This document shows positions 1 through 11,209 of a stretch of DNA of 64,000 bases, piece by piece. The stretch lies in assembly GCF_022605725.1 (NCBI RefSeq), contig NC_065554.1, positions 22,711,100-22,775,099 on the forward strand, read 5' to 3'. Below the pieces are notes generated by a model. That model saw only the letters and a program-made list of their open reading frames with translations, was not told where the DNA came from and ran no database searches. The translations under genes and the position numbers were made by a program. This DNA is from Anthonomus grandis grandis (lineage: Eukaryota; Arthropoda; Insecta; Coleoptera; Curculionidae). How positions within the stretch are numbered: position 1 is the stretch's first letter; the number at the start of each line of letters is the position of its first letter.

Positions 1-32
1 TATAAGCATGTATATTTGGGAATAAATAAACC

Positions 33-48
33 ATTATTATTATTATTA

Positions 49-79
<31 letters not shown>
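33..79. repeat. (TTA)n microsatellite, possible LINE 3' tail
   Basis: About 15 TTA units with one interruption. They are preceded by an A-rich AATAAATAAA stretch, the usual look of a LINE 3' end with a simple-repeat tail on the + strand. The rest of any such LINE would lie left of the window, so that reading is only a guess. Confidence 0.8.
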
Positions 80-1587
80 CCCTACAAAACCACATTGGGG
101 TAAATCAATCAATGTTAATGGGATTTAGAAGGTGAGGTTTCAAGATAGAGAAAAATATCGGTAAATTAATTGAGGATGATCCGTCCGGACCTTCTTTAGG
201 TTCTTGATATCTAACTTATTGACATCCTAAATTAATTTCGTTATTGAATTTTAACGTAGGTACTGAAAGACTGGATATAAGGCGTAGAATTTGTTCTTAT
301 ACTGTTGTTTTTTATTATGTATTCTGTCATAGTACAATTAGGTACCAAAGTATTCAATAATTTAACTCATAAGCTCATGATGAGTATGAGAATTATCCTT
401 ATTCCTTATTCTTATTTCTTTTAATACAGGAGCTACATGAATGTAAGATATGTTTACTAAATTTAAATCAAAACGATATTTAACATCCATGCGTTTTGTC
501 TGCAGCCTATTTTTCTAGTGCAGAACTCTCGTTAACCATGTGGTTTATCTGGGACTATATTCTCGAGGTTACAGAATTCGATTCTATTTTACAGTAAAAA
601 TACTTCTGGAATTTATAAAATATTAAATAAATAAATTAATACCTCAAATTTCCGCTTCATACACTAAACAAATATTATTACATTCTTTGCTCTTGTCAGT
701 CTATTAAACCTACAGAACATTAATATGTCAACGACAAAATATTGTGATATATTCTATTGTCACTTTTAATAGTTTTTTTTTAATTCCACACACCGAAAAA
801 ACCTAATGCATATCATATTTTTCATTGATGCTACAATTTATTTTGTTGCGATATACCACCGGTTAAAAATTCCGTTACATAAATTCGTTGGATTTTATAT
901 GAATTTTTCATGCTTCCATTATAGATAAAATTGTCAATGGATTTTTATTTGGAAAACGTGATGTTTTTTTTGTTGGTGTAAAATAATAGCTATTGAAAAC
1001 TTACGTGAGTATTGCATACAATGCATTTCGACTAGCAAATTCGATCCTTTATAGAGCAAAAGCTTGTTAAATATAACTTTGATATTAATTTAAAAAATTA
1101 TATAATAAATAAATTATAACATTTGTAGTCTGTTGCTGCTCAAGACTGTATTACAAATATTAACAGCAAAAGATGTAAGATTAACAAAATTTTTGTATAT
1201 TCTTCTCTACCTTCTTTATAGCTTTAGTACTCGTAACTCTTTCACTTCATTTTGCTTTTCGCTTTTATAATGACAGTTGAGTCTATACGCTAAAGATATT
1301 CTCTGTAATTATTGACAAGCGTATGCTATAAAACTTTTAATCTTTGACTTAATATAGTTCCTTTAATACTCGGCTTAAGTGCCAGAAATCATCCATATAA
1401 TTTTTGAGATTATTAATGGTCAATGTAACTAAATAAAAAAACTTTATTAAAAAAGCTGTATATAGAATAATACAGTAAAAAGGTCTAGGAGTAAAGTACG
1501 AGGTCTGAGGCTAAAAGGAGTACATACAACATTGGCTTAGATCTCAATGATAGAATCTAGAAAGTGATTTTAGCAACTGTCCCTCTG
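80..1587. other. No gene seen
   Basis: AT-rich sequence with stops in every frame. I see no splice-bounded exon, RNA gene or clear repeat. Confidence 0.6.
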
Positions 1588-1690
1588 ATAAAGGGAGTCT
1601 CAGCAGACGGTTCTGTCCTTGATCCAGTTTTATTTGTTTTATTGTTTTCTATAAAGAAAATTTTATGATGACACCACCTTATTTTGGCCA
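1588..1690 (+). pseudogene. LINE reverse-transcriptase scrap
   Basis: One frame reads a degraded version of the RT motif G-V-P-Q-G-S-V-L-G-P-V-L-F (seen here as KGVSADGSVLDPVLFVLL). After a frame change it is followed by YDDTTLFW, the RT catalytic box (normally YADDT). Motif order and spacing fit a Jockey-superfamily RT. Only about 100 bp is recognisable, and it is too short for a family call. Confidence 0.5.
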
Positions 1691-3476
1691 TATGTATAAG
1701 TTCCTTATGATAGGAATAATGAAGACTTGAATAATAAGAGAGGCCGAGGTTTGTAGTTGATTTTTTTTATTCTTAATTGTGTTGGTCAATCATTTTTGTA
1801 CAATTCTTTTATATAATGTAAGCGAAGGATACAGGCTTCTAAACCTACCTTACCTAATTTATATGAACTACTCCCATATTAAGTTATTAACTTATAAAAC
1901 TCTAATCGATTTTTTTCAAATAAACTGCAAAAATTTAAGAACTGTTTATTAAATTAATTAATTGGAACTAAGCCTAATAAAATAAAATACGTCATAAGTC
2001 AGAATCGCACATGTAAATAATAAAGACTTATCCCCGCAGAACATCTTAACCCACCATTTATACTGAATGCAATGAACCTATCTTTCTTTCATTTTGAATA
2101 AGTAAAGGCTCTACAACAGATAAGATAAAGAGACTCTTCATGTTCGTCAGACATCTGCCTTTATATCCTTCTTTTTCTTTCTCTTTCTTCAATGTTTCTG
2201 TGAAGAATCACCATGTCTTTTCTTCACTTTTTTAAGTTTAACTTTTTGTACTTGTCTAATTTGTTTCAAACTAACAAACCTTTCTCTAGTCATGGATTGA
2301 TTACAGATATTGCTTATAGTAATTGGTTGATGATTGTCAAGTCTCGTTTTGATTTAAATTAAATAAACATAAACTACATTCGTATAATAAGAAAAACCTT
2401 AAACGCATACTAAATACGCAAGTGAAAAAACAAAAAACCGATCTATGCAAACTTTAATCGAATAGTGACAACTCTCGTACTTAACATGATCTCGCGTGCT
2501 GAAATATGTGATACTGTGGTATCTAATGTAGTGTGACGCAATACACAAAAAAACAACAATATAAGAACAAATTCTAAATCTTGTTATAGAACAAAATATA
2601 AATCTTGTTGTAAAAAAGACTGAACCTTTTAGCAGCTATATTAAACTCATTAACAATGATTGATTTACTCCAGTATACTGTGTCTTTTAATGGTTCTAAG
2701 ACATAATTCTAAAAATAGGTTTGATAATATACAGATCCTATTTTAACAGCAAATTTCAATAGATTCTTGATATTTAAAAACTGTGACATATTGCTCATTA
2801 AATAGTTTAAGATCCCAGTATCGTTCTGAAAATATGCCTATAAATATATTAATAAATATTTTCTAACTCTTTTTTTTTCTTTGTTTTTATGTCTCTTTTT
2901 TCGAGGATTTATTATTATCATCTCCATCCACTTTAAAACTAGGCTAATAAAATTACCCAACGAATCCGTTCCACATCTCTCGCTTGACTAAAGCCACTAA
3001 ACCCTCGGATCCAGACTACATTAACACAAATTCGTTGTAAACAACTAAACAAGGTCTGCACGATTTGTTTTCCTAACTAGTTTGTAAAGCCATTATAGTT
3101 GGTGCTGTAGTTAATATGTAGCTACACATATTTAGCTCTGAAACAGGTGAGACTACAATGTTTTGTTATATTGTTATATTAGACGAAGTTTTGCAGATAT
3201 ATGAGCGTGGAGGTTGAAAGTTCGTGCGTTTTAGGGATCATAATTTATGTTTTTAAGTATGTGCTCAATTTTACATGTAAAATCTATTGAGGTTCGTTAG
3301 TATTTAATACATGTTAATTGGTTTTCGAATATGCCAGATGGAAAGTAGTTTAGAACTTCAATAATAGAATGGAAAAAAATACAAATGAAAAAACAAATCC
3401 CTTATTTTCATCCAATCAATAGTTGTATATAGAGCACTGATTCTATACAGGATGTTAAAAAATTCGCGACAAAAAT
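1691..3476. other. No gene seen
   Basis: AT-rich intergenic sequence without a supported gene or repeat on either strand. The short open frame entering the Harbinger left end from 3408 has no family features. Confidence 0.55.
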
Positions 3477-3506
3477 CCTCAAGCGTAGTTTACACGAGAT
3501 AGTAAA
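3477..3506 (+). repeat. Harbinger left terminal inverted repeat
   Basis: The start CCTCAAGCGTAGTTTACACG mirrors the reverse complement of the right end (CCTTATGCCTAATTTACATG). Five of those 20 positions differ, so the copy is old. Confidence 0.6.
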
Positions 3507-3725
3507 TTGCGAGAGTACTTGTGAGAGTAACTTAAAAGTGTTTACACTGAAGCAAATTTTTGCAGCAATTTCTATCGGCAAATGCCCGAGTATCGGCAAG
3601 ACAATACTTGCGGCAAGTGATTTTGGGTGTATACATGGGATAGAGTGATTGGTTTTGCGTATAGACAGTATAGTGTTTGCTAGACGGAAAAATGTCTAGC
3701 CGCAGAAAGAGAGCTGCAGCTGCCG

Positions 3726-5386
3726 TTGTTGTCCTTTTTACAATTTTCCAAAAACAACGAAAAAAGAATTTCTGTGACAGAACGGATAGCAAGAAGGACT
3801 ACTCTTGGCGCTTATGCGATGTTGTTAGACGAGTTAAGAATTGAAGATCCAAACAAATTTAAAAATTTCGTGCGTATGTCAGAAAACGATTTTAACTTTT
3901 TACTGCATTTAATTGCCGACAAAATATCAAAATTGGATACAAATATGCGTGACAAATATACAAAACCAGAACAAAACTTAAACATTTTTTGATTTCAGGT
4001 GATTCATACCATTCCCTTATGTATCTGTTTCGTATCCCTGTATGTACGATCTCAGCGATAATTCCGAAATGCTGTCAGGCTCTAAACGAGGTACTAAAAA
4101 ATGAATACTTTAAGGTAAAAATAATAAATGTGAATGTGACTGAGTCAATTGGGTTAAATGTGGTTGTGATGAAACAATAAAAATGATCTTCAAAATTATT
4201 CGAACTGACTGATGTATGTGAGTGTGTTGAGGTAGCTGATAAACTTCTTTCATTATCGTCCATTTCGGACATGTCTAAAATAGCTTTCTGAATTATTCGT
4301 TTTAATTTCCTTTTAATCTGGTCAAATCTTAAATTTCTTATTTCAGAAGCAACGAATTCTCCAAATATATCATATTCATCGGATGGCTTATTAAGTTCGG
4401 TGATGGCTTTTTCCATAGCATCATTGTCAATAGCACTACGTTTCTTTTTTATGCATTTGTTAGTAATGGCAGTCTTGGGTGTTACCTCAGTTGCCTGACT
4501 TGACTCTTGCAAATACGTTTCAGCTGCCTTTTCTCATACATCCTACAAAATGTAACAAAAGCTCAACTTTTAGGTACCTACTACAGAAAAAGAATGGAAA
4601 AAGATTGCAAAATAGTTTGAAGAAAAATGGAACTTCCCTCATTGTTTGGGAGCATTAGACGGAAAGCATTTTGGTATACAAGCACCTCCTGGCAGTGGAA
4701 GTTCTTACTATAATTATAAAGGGACAAATAGTATTGTTCTCATGGCACTTGCCGATGCTTATTATAGAATTACATATGCCGATATTGGAGCGAATGGGAG
4801 AGTATTTGATGGAGGAGTTTTTAATAATAGCGGATTAGCAACAGCCTTGCAAGAAAATACAATAAATTTGCCTTCCCCAGAGCCATTACCTGGGCGTACA
4901 AAGCAAGTACCAAATTTAGTCGTTGCCGATGATGCCTTTGTGCTTAAACCATATTTAATGAAACCATATCTATTTAGAAATGAACCTGGTATTAATCGTA
5001 TTTACAATTATCGTCTTTCAAGAGCCCGACGAATCGTGGAGAAAGTATTTGGCATAATAGCAACTAGATTTCGAATTTTAAGAAAACCCATTCCGCTAGC
5101 ACCGGAAAAAGTAATAAAAATTACAAAAAGAATGTATGTCCTCCATAATTTTCTTATGTCACATAACACCTCTATAAATGAATATGCGCCGACTGGTACT
5201 TTTGATGGTGACAATGATGAAATGGGAAATTGGCGCAATGAAGGACTACCTAGAGACAATATGTTACCACTTCAAAACGACAATGTTCACAATTACTTAG
5301 TAATAGCTAAAGAAATCCGTGAAGAATTTCGTGATTACTTTGTTTCGGCGGGAGGTGAAGTTTCTTGGCAATATAGACATATTTAA
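3726..5386 (+). pseudogene. PIF/Harbinger (HARBI1-like) transposase
   Basis: A DDE transposase (DDE_Tnp_4 type) that would cut and paste this element. The N-terminal helical region runs 3726-3980. A frame change near 3970-3990 leads into GDSYHSLMYLFRI, a typical Harbinger motif. A GT donor follows EYFK near 4113 and an AG acceptor lies at about 4573, giving an intron of about 460 bp. The second exon begins VPTTEKEW and runs to 5386. The catalytic triad is visible as ALDGKH, VADDAF and RRIVEKVFG. Defects: the frameshift and an in-frame TAG at 4613-4615, just before the first catalytic Asp. The 246-codon frame after that stop is otherwise clean, which suggests moderate age. The intron holds the BESS exon of the antisense gene. 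Confidence 0.85.
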
Positions 5387-5795
5387 AATAATGGTAAAAC
5401 TTCAATAAACATACATAATTTAAAACTGTAGTCCTTTTTTACGTAACAATATATTATCCTTGGTCCCTGATCTTATGTTTTGATCAAATATAAACTTAAT
5501 TAAATCGAAGTATTCGCAGGAACTCTTATAATTCTCATCAGTACCCTGACCATTTTTCCTTTTTTCCAATTTGTTCCACTCCTGGTTTGCTTGAGTGCGG
5601 AGATTATGGAGTTTTCGTTGTTGAAATTTCAGCATCAGTTGTATTAAATTTTTCTGCTATAAACTTTACTGCCTGCTGTTTTTTATTTCTATCTCTATAT
5701 ATTTTTGATTTTATTTGCCACAGCTTCGGAAACCGTTCCAAAATACTTATTAATTCGCACGTATCTTCTTTGGACCATACACGTTTGCCCTCCAT
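4180..5795 (-). pseudogene. Harbinger accessory protein with MADF and BESS domains
   Basis: Three antisense pieces read as one gene. 5795-5604 starts with ATG and encodes a MADF (SANT/Myb-like) opening, WSKEDTCELISILERFPKLW. 5635-5420 continues the domain in another frame (HNLRTQANQEWNKL). One extra A in the AAAA run near 5615 explains the shift. 4512-4180 encodes an acidic, Ser-rich tail with a BESS-like helix (FGEFVASEIRNLRFDQIKRK). Its exon begins after an AG near 4545 and meets an early in-frame TGA. In PIF/Harbinger elements such proteins help nuclear import and DNA binding of the transposase. The intron of about 900 bp (roughly 5420 to 4545) would contain the main transposase exon. Exon joining is inferred. 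Confidence 0.65.
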
Positions 5796-6015
5796 TTTGC
5801 TTTTTTTACACTATTTAACTTGCACCCAACTTTCAACAAAACGGAAAAGAAATTATAACTTGCTAAAGAACTGTTCTGATTTGTTTAGACCTGCAATAAT
5901 TTATGATGCAACTACTTGACCGCAAGCTTTGCTACTTGCTGGGAGAGAACTCTCGGACACTGTTTACATTATGCAAATTATTTGGAAGTGCTCTCAGATA
6001 TAAACTTGCGATAGT

Positions 6016-6046
6016 TTTACTTGCTCATGTAAATTAGGCATAAGGG
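6016..6046 (-). repeat. Harbinger right terminal inverted repeat
   Basis: Partner of the 3477-3506 repeat, read on the opposite strand. It lies about 630 bp beyond the transposase stop and about 220 bp beyond the start of the antisense MADF frame. Confidence 0.6.
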
Positions 6047-6879
6047 CGTATTATTGAAGTCAAAATAAGACTTTCTTTTCATATTGGCATGTATCCTAAA
6101 ATGCACTCAAATGGAAACGACAAAATCTTCATGAATTCTGTAAGAAAAAGCATTGTGTTGTCTTTACATTAATGTATATGTAATAAAGTCGTACCCTTAG
6201 TACAAATAATTACATGTTTGTAAATAATTGTAAATTGTTTTGCTATAGGTTGTACAATAAATACATGTGAGATTAAGGCAATCAGTGTTATTTTGATGTT
6301 ATATGAACTTTTCTTATGGTCCACAGTCCAAATGAATAAATTTCTGCATTTTGTATATTGTATAGATCTATTATGGAATAAATATATAAATAATTTTGTA
6401 ATAAGTCGCGTATCATCTTTCTCAACGCAACACTGTTACGTTGTTCCGTCATTTGTCATTTGGTTGATAAAGGTCACGTGTTCAAAGTTTGACACCATGG
6501 CCCTTTCGCCAAGTCGTCAGTATATCAAAAAATACGTCAGTGACCCTGGTAGTATTCCGGTCCTGTTGTTATTTACTATATAAGGAAAAGGAATTAGAAA
6601 TATTAAAGACACAATAAATTATGTGAATAATTTTACAGTCTTCTAAGTATGCATACCTTATCCTAGTACAGCATCTTACCAGAGGCACAAAATAATAAAA
6701 TGTGATCTTTGAGAGAACCTGGGGCGGACAAGGATTAATTTTTAAATAGATTTACTACGACTTTTGCAGGAGCTTCAAAACACAATCCAGTCAGTTAACA
6801 ATAACGTAGCTCTAAATTAATTCATACTACACCACTACTAATACAACACCAGGATTAACTTTAGCAGTAGTCTCTAGTA
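6047..6879. other. No gene seen
   Basis: AT-rich spacer. The open frame at 6293-6583 has no recognisable domain and is probably chance. A slightly GC-richer patch lies at 6420-6560. Confidence 0.5.
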
Positions 6880-7400
6880 CTACTCGAAAAACTAATGTCC
6901 TACATTGAGCATCAGCTAGATGACTACCGATGTAGGTTCAAAAAAAGCGTAGATCAGATCTTCACAATCCGTAAATTAATGGAAAAGTGCTAGAAATACG
7001 ATAAAGTCCTACATCAACTATTTATTTTAAACAAGGGTATGACGACGTCCTGAGTGTGGAACTGTGGAATGCTATATTAGAGCTAGAAATCTCGAATCAA
7101 CTTGTCAGGTTAACAAAGATCAGCATGGAAGGCTCTATAAGTTTAGTACGGATCGGAGGGAAGCTTTAAACCTTTTTTACTATAAATAATGTTCTAAAAC
7201 AGGGACACGCTATCTTCCAACTCCATTTTAATATAGCTTTAGAGAAGGTAGTAATATAGGCAAAAACGGAGACACTTTTATTCAGAAATCGAAGCCTCCG
7301 TCTTATATTGCCTTTGCGGATGATATATACATCATTGGAAACTCAACCGTGAACGTTAAATAAGAAGTTCTAGAAATTAAATGTGTAAATCCAAATAAAA
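6880..7400 (+). pseudogene. LINE reverse transcriptase relic, RTE/R1-like
   Basis: Switching frames gives an ordered RT: Y-x-C-G-F-K-K-x-R-S-T-T-D-Q-I-F-T-I-R-K-L near 6935, a K-V-L-H-Q-L-F-I block near 7005, LWNAILELEIS near 7060, then INNVLKQGHAIFQLHFNIALEKV near 7190. A catalytic-box region reading F-A-D-D-I-Y-I-I-G-N lies near 7315. The GFKKxRSTTDQIFT signature is typical of insect RTE-type RTs. Many stops and shifts make it a dead 5'-truncated copy of about 500 bp. Confidence 0.65.
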
Positions 7401-7689
7401 TGTAGATATGTACATAATGTGTCTAGTTGACAATATATCACAAAATATGCGATACTAAGCTGATTGCTTTAAAGGTCAGTTGACTTTGACCTATTTGCGT
7501 TTAAGGTTGAGATTAAGCTTAGAATTTTGTGAGGCTTTTGACTGCATCAAGATTTTTTTTCAATCAATTGAAATACTATTGAACAACTGCAAAACAGCTT
7601 GTAATAATATCCAAAAATTATTTCAAAGGCACTCTTTATAGGACCTCCAAGAGAAAGATGGATATCTGATTGTTATATAAGATAATTTG

Positions 7690-9160
7690 TATTCAAGAAT
7701 TCTTTATCAGTACGCAAACGCAATTTAATGCTTTTAGTGTTTTTTTTGCAAATGCGGGAAATAACTGACCAAGTAAAATAGTTAATGCTAATAAATTTAG
7801 GTCAACGGCAATATCTAAGTCCATATTTTTGACATCGGTCTGAAGTGGTGTAGTAGAATAATGAATTAAAAAATTAAAGAACAATAAATCTCCCGGACAC
7901 GATAATATAAAAAGTGAATTTATTAAAGAAATTGTTCATACTTAACCCATTTACATTTGATATTAATAAGATTGTAGAGCATAGAGAAGTCCCTTCTAAA
8001 TTAAAGGTGTATATTTTAAAGCCAATATATAATTCTGGATATAAGAATAAACTGACAAGTAGGCCTATTAGTTTAATATTGAATTTTGCAAAAATTTTCA
8101 AAAAAATATTTAAAATTCAAATACTATCCTTTCTGGAAAAATATAGTGTTTTATCTAATAAGCAGTCCAAGCTATACAAAAATTTTGATAATCAGCTATA
8201 AACAATAGCCGTATTTATAGACCAGGCTACAGCATTTGATACAGTTGACCACAACATTTTAGCAAACTACAAAACGTTGGGATAAGATGAAATGCAGTTA
8301 AACTATTTAAGAGCTACTAGTCAAAAAGCAAAACAATACGTTAAGAAATTATTCTATTATTAAAGTGCAAGAAATAAGTCACGGTGAATTACAAGGTGCT
8401 AGGATCCTTACTTCTCTGAATTTTTTATTAATGATTTACTAGAAACTCAATATAGCTCTTGCTGATGACGCAGTTATGGTATATGAATCCGATTTCTGAG
8501 AAAATGTCAATACGTCATACGATACGTCGTACTTACTATTTTCTTTATACAATGTACATCTTTCTAACTAGAATCTCAAAAATATATCATTATATTATTG
8601 CTTAGATATAGATACGTTTGCTGTAGGTACTTGGGAATGAATCTAGATTCTAATTTAAAATAAAATGTTCACACAAAATATCTAGTTCAAATGAGAGGTC
8701 TAATATTTAAATGTAATAAACTGAAAAAAGTATTAAAGGTTTCACAACTTAAGGTTGCCTATTATGGTCTTGGATAATATTGGTTGGGGTAGTTGCTTCA
8801 AAACAAATTTACAGAAATTGGAAACAATTCAGAAGAGAATCCTTATTATTACATTTAATAAACCTTTTAATTGTTCGTGTCTTTGCTCTACGGCAGATAT
8901 ATGCAAAAAAAAACTCACTTTTATTTTTAAAAATATAAATAGCTATGATCATAGAGACAACACACCAAATAAATGAAATAATTATTTCATTAAAACAAAT
9001 CGGTCATCTAAAGCTATAGGTCAGAAATATTTCAATCATAACAGACCTAGACTTTTTACTACCATTCCGGCAGAACTAAGAAAATGTAATTTATTGAGAG
9101 TACTTAAAAAAGAAGTTCATAAATGTGTCTTGAAGAAGTAAAGAAATTATACACTTGCAA
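7690..9160 (+). pseudogene. Jockey-like LINE ORF2 relic
   Basis: RT pieces appear in order. NNKSPGHDNIKSEFIKEIV lies near 7880. A 95-codon frame at 7914-8201 has the P-S-K-L-K-V-Y-I-L-K-P-I-Y-N-S-G and RPISLILNFAKIFKK blocks. A-F-D-T-V-D-H-N-I-L follows near 8235, a DDA catalytic box near 8464, and the C-terminal region at 8755-8976 (NLQKLETIQKRILIITFNKP). NRPRLFTTIPAELRKCN lies near 9040. This is the normal N-to-C order of a Jockey-superfamily ORF2, broken by many stops and shifts. No endonuclease domain is visible upstream, so the copy is 5'-truncated. Confidence 0.75.
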
Positions 9161-9293
9161 TTGTATTAAGACTATGGATGCTGGATGTTGCAAGCAAAAC
9201 AGAATTAACAAGAGACATAGTAAATGGTAAAAAGCAATATCTATATATTTCAACTATTCTAATTTGAATATTGAAATATATAGACTTTGGTAA

Positions 9294-9341
9294 AAGCAAC
9301 AACGGTGACCGTTAGTAATTGGCAACTCACCATTGTTGCTT
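9294..9341 (+). repeat. Stem-loop after LINE ORF2
   Basis: The arms AAGCAACAACGGTGA (9294-9308) and TCACCATTGTTGCTT (9327-9341) pair at 14 of 15 positions around an 18-base loop. It lies about 130 bp after the LINE coding relic, in what would be its 3' UTR. Confidence 0.7.
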
Positions 9342-10804
9342 CGTAGTATCATCGACATTTGTCGTAGAGGCAGTAATTAGTAGAGCAATATAGTAAATTT
9401 AATTGTTTCTTAACGAACTTTAACTCTAATTAATATAAGACAAATGTGTTAATCGTTTGAAGGAAACTACTCCAAAGTTAGTATTAGTATGACATCCCGA
9501 AAGTTGTTAGTGTTAAAGCTGTGTGAAAATGTACGGAATTTTAATAGTATTTTCGACATCTTCTGATTAAAAAGATTCTCCGTTATATAGTTGCTCAAGG
9601 TGACTGCCTATGAGTGCCACCTTGATTGTAATTAACCAGAAAGTATGGATCAGAAGAGATGGTACGACGTATTACTAGGCATAGAGCTATTAGTTTCAAG
9701 CTCATAATCTGTAATAAGTACCTTAATATTTCGTAATATATCTACCTATACCTAAAAAAATCATCATTAACATCATAATTAAATTTAGTATAATTTAATA
9801 TAACAACGATAAGAAAAAAAGTCAAGACGAAACGTCGTATTATTAATTTAAAAACCATCATATGGGATGTAAATTTTAAATAAACTTGATTTTTTTTAAA
9901 TTTATTTTAACTAATTAAACAGTCTAAATATACAACCGAATAAAACGAAATGATCCAGCTCAGAGAAAATCCGAACCAGGATTAAAAATATTTAAATTTC
10001 GGTCGAATAGTAGGTAAGTACAAAAAAATTCACACAAATAGACAACCTTTGGGGCGCTGCCTCTAACCCAAAATAGAATTGCATGCATGTCCCGTAAAAC
10101 AAAAACTACAGCGAAAAGTTTTTCCGAAAATGAAACTAAGCCCGTTGTATGCGTTTTCCGGGTTTTTGCGGGTTCGCTATACTTGTTTCGGGGCCGGATC
10201 CGGGGGATTATTTTAATTTTTCCCCATTAAAATACGTTTTGTTTCCTCGTTTTTATGGCCGGACTCTACTTGTTTCGGTATTTTGTTGTGCAAAAACATT
10301 AACATACGAATAAACGATTTTTATTACCGGCAAACTAAAAAACAATTTCACCGTTCGAATAAACGTTGTTTTTTTTTTCATTCAGTTTTGTCGATTATTG
10401 ACTTTACTCCTGGAAAGGTTCTGACAGTTTGCGTGAAATATAAAGAAATAATGTGGGAAAGAACGTAAGACAAAACGAAATTGATGTTGATTCGCGTAAA
10501 AGAGGGGAAAAAATAACGCGTCTGGTTACGTTAGCGCCTTGTCAAAACTGGAATCTCGATCGCAATTGATGGTTATTTTTTTCTTTTATTTTTTGACGTT
10601 TATTTTAACTCGAACGTGTTATTCGCCGTTTTCTGAACAAATATTTTGTTCTGAAATAATAGAAAAAGGCAAAAACATGTTTGTGTGTCAAGTATATTAT
10701 TATTTTTATATAGGTATCTCTGACCCTTAAATATTTTATTAGAAAAGGTTTGTGACAAACACATTTTTAAAGCTTGCGGGCATATAGCATTTGACGCTAT
10801 TAAA
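9342..10804. other. No gene seen; CpG-richer island at about 10,050-10,560
   Basis: 9342-10040 is plain AT-rich sequence. Roughly 10,050-10,560 is distinctly richer in GC and CpG, with the near-repeat TATACTTGTTTCGG / TCTACTTGTTTCGG flanked by GGCCGGA on facing sides (about 10,180 and 10,265). The open frames at 10283-10468 and 10539-10730 show no domain. The island could be unique host sequence (a CpG-retaining regulatory region) or an unrecognised repeat. Confidence 0.4.
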
Positions 10805-10853
10805 CCCTGCTGGGCACACACCCTTTCGGTATTAGTGCGCAGCATCTTCAGGC
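10805..10853 (-). ncRNA. Hammerhead-ribozyme-like remnant
   Basis: On the minus strand CCTGAAGATGCTGCGCAC is followed by ATACCGAAAGGGTGTGTG. This is the CUGANGA ... GAAA core arrangement of hammerheads carried by Penelope-like elements. Helix II pairs poorly, so the sequence is probably inactive. Called by eye from the two conserved core strings only. Confidence 0.35.
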
Positions 10854-11209
10854 AGTTGTTTTGTTAATGCTGTATTTGATACACAAATTGCAGTTATCAA
10901 ATTTTTTTAAGAGATACTTTGCTAATGACTGAAATGTCCTTTCGTGGTGAGACGTGAATGATGAATGCTAATAAAATAGTAGAATTTGCAAAGGATTATG
11001 CTAGCGATTTGGATTATTTGAGATGCTTGAAGAATTATAAGACATATTTGGAAGGCCTGACATTTTTACTCTTTATCTTAAAAAAACTTTCTGTAGATTA
11101 CCAGAATTTTTTCAGATTTTATTTAGCCTCAAATCTAACTCTATAGGATGCGATAAGATAATTTTAATGACTTTCTATTTTTCTAGAGCTTTTTTTACTA
11201 CGGCACATT
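10854..11209. other. No gene seen
   Basis: Short AT-rich frames only, including 10958-11146, which has no recognisable domain. Confidence 0.5.

Larger units (their letters stand above)
3477..6046 (+). mobile_element. PIF/Harbinger DNA transposon, decayed
   Basis: An element of about 2.57 kb carries a PIF/Harbinger transposase on + and a MADF/BESS (Myb-like) accessory gene on -, the usual two-gene cargo of this superfamily. The ends are imperfect inverted repeats: 3477-3506 matches the reverse complement of 6016-6046, with the block T-A-[GA]-TTTACA-[CT]-GAG clearest (17 of 21 positions). Both genes are broken. The outermost bases and the 3-bp target duplication are uncertain. Confidence 0.85.

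Noticed and set aside
6293..6583. 96-codon plus-strand open frame
   Set aside because: No recognisable motif, aromatic and AT-driven composition, no neighbouring gene structure.
10283..10730. Two short plus-strand open frames in the CpG-rich island
   Set aside because: No domain, no conservation evidence, and A/T homopolymers inside.
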